From Treponema sp. (GTDB lineage: Bacteria > Spirochaetota > Spirochaetia > Treponematales > Breznakiellaceae), in assembly GCA_031256445.1 (NCBI GenBank), contig JAIRQN010000063.1:1-64000 (forward strand): 64,000 nucleotides of DNA, given 5' to 3'. Shown in pieces: positions 61,756 to 64,000 of the stretch. The position numbers and the translations under genes were made by a program. Within the stretch, counting starts at the first letter, position 1. Every line of letters begins with the position of its first letter. The notes below the pieces were generated by a model that worked only from the letters and a program-made list of their open reading frames with translations, did no database searches and was not told where the DNA came from.

Positions 61756-61795
61756 GTTAACCTAAATATTACCACGGTTAACGGTATATTGTCAA
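61756..61795 (-). promoter_or_regulatory. BirA operator overlapping the bioY promoter
   Basis: GTTAACC (61756-61762) and GGTTAAC (61776-61782) are inverted with a 13-base spacer, closely resembling BirA boxes (TTGTAAACC-N14/15-GGTTTACAA type). On the minus strand a perfect -35 TTGACA (61790-61795), an 18-base spacer and -10 TAATAT (61766-61771) form the promoter. The operator covers the -10 and the likely start of transcription, the expected place for repression. Confidence 0.75.
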
Positions 61796-61796
61796 A

Positions 61797-63416
61797 TTAT
61801 ACTTTCTTTTTTCTGAACGCTTCAAGGCATTCGCGTCTGAAGATGACAACAGAAAGCCCGCGGTGTTCTATCTCAAGGCGCAGTTTGGCGGCGTTATCGT
61901 CAACAAGACCTGGTTTCGCTTCGAGTTCCAGAAGATGCTCCGGGTTTACCCCGCAGCCAAGCAAAAGGTTTTTTAATTTTGCGGAAGGCAGAATACAAGG
62001 CTGGCAGCCGGTCATCGCTACGCTGGAATTGTCCAGAATAATGAGAGTCATCGGAATGTCAGCTTCTACAGCGTCAATCAGGGGAGTTATTCCTGAGTGT
62101 ATAAAAGTTGAGTCGCCAATTACCGCAAGCGCGTGCTTAAGCCCTGCGTCAGAAGCGCCTTTCGCCATGCCGACACAGGCTCCCATACAGACAATGCTTT
62201 CAATGGCGGAAAGCGGGGGGGCGGCGCCAAGGGAATAACAGCCGATATCTGAGTTTATTCCAACATCGGGATGATCCGGCCGCGGATCAATTGCGGCGAC
62301 TGCTTTTTTAATCGCGCCGTAACTGTCACAGTGAGGGCATCCATGACACAGTTGAGGCGGCCGCTGCGGAAGCTGCGCGCCGTTGAATTTTATGCCTTTT
62401 CTGGGCGGCAGCCCAAGCGCCTGCCTTACATTGTCAGGGTCAAGCTCCCCGCATTGAATAATGGGCTTTACGCTGCCGCCTGCGATGCCAAAGAGCTTTT
62501 GCGAAATGAAAGGCTGGCCCTCTTCGATGACAAGAACCTCGTCAGCGGATGAACAGAGTTTTTTGATTTTTTCTTCAGGCAGCGGATAGGCTCCAATGTG
62601 AAAGTGAAGCGGCGCGCTTTTGCCCTGTTTTTTTCTAAAAGCCAGAAAATCTTCAAGGTTTTCTTCGTAGTAATTGCCGCCAAGCCCGGACGTAATAATT
62701 GCCAGATCGTCATTGGAAGAAGCGGGAATGCCCAGTTTATTAACCGGGTGGTTTGCTGACCATTTTTGAAACAGCTTTTGCTTTTCAATAAGTTGCGCGT
62801 AATTTTTTCGCGCGAAGGCGGGAAGCAGCATCCAGCGGGTTTTTTCTGTTGTTTTACAAACCGGATTCTGTTTTTTTTGTTTTCCCGTAACAACGGCGGC
62901 TCTCGCGTGCGATAAGCGCGTAACAAGGCGCAGAAGAACCGGAATTTGGTATTTTTCCGATACGTCAAACGCTTCGCGTGTCATGTCGTAAGCTTCCTGT
63001 TGATTGCGCGGTTCAAGACACGGAATCATCGCGAAGTCCGCGTAAAAGCGGGAATCCTGTTCATTCTGCGAGCTGTGCATTCCGGGATCGTCGGCAACAG
63101 CTATTACAAGGCCGCCTTTTATTCCCAGAAGCGCCGAGTTTATAAAAGGGTCCGCCGCAACATTTAAACCGACGTGTTTCATTGTTACGATTGAGCGGCG
63201 TCCTGCGAATGAAACGCCAAGAGCGGCTTCCAGCGCTGTTTTTTCATTTGAGCACCAGCGCGCGGTATGGCTGCCTTTTTCCGCTTCGTCTATCAAACAC
63301 TGCAGAATTTCCGTGGATGGAGTTCCCGGATAGCCGTACGCCGCGCTTATGCCGGCGTGAATTGCACCTAACGCGACAGCCTCGTCGCCCAGCAGGGCCG
63401 ATTTTTCAATGCTCAT
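61797..63416 (-). CDS. iorA: Indolepyruvate ferredoxin oxidoreductase alpha subunit-like protein lacking the ferredoxin domain
   Basis: A 539-residue 2-oxoacid:ferredoxin oxidoreductase of the IorA type: pyrimidine-binding N-terminus (GDEAVALGAIHAGISAAYGYPGTPSTEI), transketolase-like middle, and TPP-binding domain with GDSTFIHSGITPLIDAVEA and ILDNSSVAMTGCQP. Usual IorA proteins end in two [4Fe-4S] ferredoxin motifs after this point, but here the chain stops at VVIFRRECLEAFRKKKV with no CxxCxxCxxxCP. No iorB is seen downstream. It starts 13 bases after efp and ends at the bioY promoter. Confidence 0.85.
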   Translation of the reverse strand: MSIEKSALLGDEAVALGAIHAGISAAYGYPGTPSTEILQCLIDEAEKGSHTARWCSNEKTALEAALGVSFAGRRSIVTMKHVGLNVAADPFINSALLGIKGGLVIAVADDPGMHSSQNEQDSRFYADFAMIPCLEPRNQQEAYDMTREAFDVSEKYQIPVLLRLVTRLSHARAAVVTGKQKKQNPVCKTTEKTRWMLLPAFARKNYAQLIEKQKLFQKWSANHPVNKLGIPASSNDDLAIITSGLGGNYYEENLEDFLAFRKKQGKSAPLHFHIGAYPLPEEKIKKLCSSADEVLVIEEGQPFISQKLFGIAGGSVKPIIQCGELDPDNVRQALGLPPRKGIKFNGAQLPQRPPQLCHGCPHCDSYGAIKKAVAAIDPRPDHPDVGINSDIGCYSLGAAPPLSAIESIVCMGACVGMAKGASDAGLKHALAVIGDSTFIHSGITPLIDAVEADIPMTLIILDNSSVAMTGCQPCILPSAKLKNLLLGCGVNPEHLLELEAKPGLVDDNAAKLRLEIEHRGLSVVIFRRECLEAFRKKKV

Positions 63417-63429
63417 TTTTATTCCCGGA

Positions 63430-63990
63430 TTAATTTACCCTTTCGACATATTCGTTTGTTTCGGTATTTACAAGTATTCTTTCGCCCTGTTTAATGAAAA
63501 GCGGGACGCGCACAGTAAGACCGGTTTCAGTAACTACAGGTTTTGTGGCTCCTGTCGCAGTGTCGCCTTTAATATAATTTTCACTTTCAGCTACAGTAAA
63601 AATTACCTTGTACGGAATGCTTATATCAATTACTTTTCCTTCCCAGATTGTCAAATCGTAAACGTTTCCTTCCAGCAGATAAAATTTCTTGTCAGGATTT
63701 TCGGACATTAAAACTTCGTATTGTTCAAAAGACTCGTTATCCATAAAGTGATAATTATCCATATCTGAATATTGATACTGGCAGGAATGAAGTTCAACCT
63801 GCGCGTCTTCGACTTCCTGCTGGGTAGGAATTGTAAGGCTTAAAACGGAACCGTCTTTAATGCTTTTCATTTTTACTCTGGCAACGGCAGTTCCCTTTCC
63901 CGGATTGTGAAATTCCCTGTCCACTACAAGGTACGGCTGCCCTTTTTGCAGAAGGCATGAACCTTTTACTATATCTCCGCCTCTTATCAT
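63430..63990 (-). CDS. efp: Elongation factor P
   Basis: A 186-residue EF-P with all three OB-like domains. The modified loop reads HNPGKGTA with Lys32 at the tip, the position used for lysylation or other modification. It relieves ribosome stalling at poly-proline sequences. GGAAAG precedes the ATG at 63990. The gene shows no truncation and is followed closely by iorA. Confidence 0.96.
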   Translation of the reverse strand: MIRGGDIVKGSCLLQKGQPYLVVDREFHNPGKGTAVARVKMKSIKDGSVLSLTIPTQQEVEDAQVELHSCQYQYSDMDNYHFMDNESFEQYEVLMSENPDKKFYLLEGNVYDLTIWEGKVIDISIPYKVIFTVAESENYIKGDTATGATKPVVTETGLTVRVPLFIKQGERILVNTETNEYVERVN

Positions 63991-64000
63991 TTCTTTCCTC

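Noticed and set aside
1-64000. CRISPR array, transposase, integrase, phage or rRNA genes
   Set aside because: No regularly spaced repeats, no recognisable recombinase or phage protein and no rRNA-like sequence were seen on either strand.

Overview
The window looks like chromosomal DNA of a Treponema-like spirochaete (inference from gene content, not from an rRNA gene, since none is present). Pointers are the order spoVG / tRNA-Gln / bL25 (ctc) / tilS, a tlyC-ybeY-pgpH-phoH-lptD-uvrA block, several TPR and beta-barrel surface proteins with spirochaete-type signal peptides, and abundant short intergenic palindromes. Coding density is high, both strands are used, and there is no transposase, integrase, phage gene, CRISPR array or rRNA operon. 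The carbohydrate genes (GH9 cellulase-type enzyme, a GH63/trehalase-like hydrolase, remnants of other accessory genes) would suit a gut or plant-fibre habitat.

Layout. 1-3.1 kb: repeat-rich start with a gene remnant, then a membrane-anchored EEP phosphohydrolase and a GH9 enzyme on the minus strand. 3.3-9.2 kb: a plus-strand run of glycoside hydrolase, exopolyphosphatase, polyphosphate kinase and a membrane zinc peptidase. 9.3-14.4 kb: a truncated DUF4838 gene diverging from a redox operon (GlpA-like dehydrogenase, NAD/FAD oxidoreductase, DUF1667 protein and two unknowns). 14.4-19.2 kb: a corrinoid one-carbon module (MtaA-like methyltransferase, beta-barrel protein, RACo-type reductive activase, corrinoid protein, DUF2284 protein). 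19.4-22.6 kb: a HATPase/cyclic-nucleotide-binding signalling protein, bacteriohemerythrin and citrate synthase. 22.6-25.4 kb: thiXYZ-type transporter under a TPP riboswitch with an attenuator. 25.5-31.8 kb: transglutaminase-like lipoprotein, spoVG, tRNA-Gln, bL25, tilS, a caspase-like remnant and a large TPR protein. 31.8-42.6 kb: minus-strand block tlyC, ybeY, pgpH, phoH, lptD, uvrA. 42.7-49.7 kb: diguanylate cyclase, SUMF1-like lipoprotein, clpC and glgC. 49.9-54 kb: mrfA, an alkyladenine DNA glycosylase and mrfB, a DNA-adduct repair island. 54-56.7 kb: a glycolipid-type glycosyltransferase/acyltransferase pair and a TPR protein. 56.8-64 kb: argS, then birA, ecfT, ecfA, bioY (biotin uptake with a BirA-type operator), iorA and efp.

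Points that deserve attention: promoters placed so that transcripts of citrate synthase, RACo, uvrA and probably others begin at or next to the start codon; a family of about 32-35 bp imperfect palindromes in four intergenic gaps; a GTTCGTGG repeat that seems to form the signal peptide of the TPR protein; the incomplete corrinoid methyl-transfer module; a SAP-like segment in LptD; the mrfA/mpg/mrfB island; and a BirA box lying over the bioY promoter. All functional calls come from motifs read by eye; no database search was possible.
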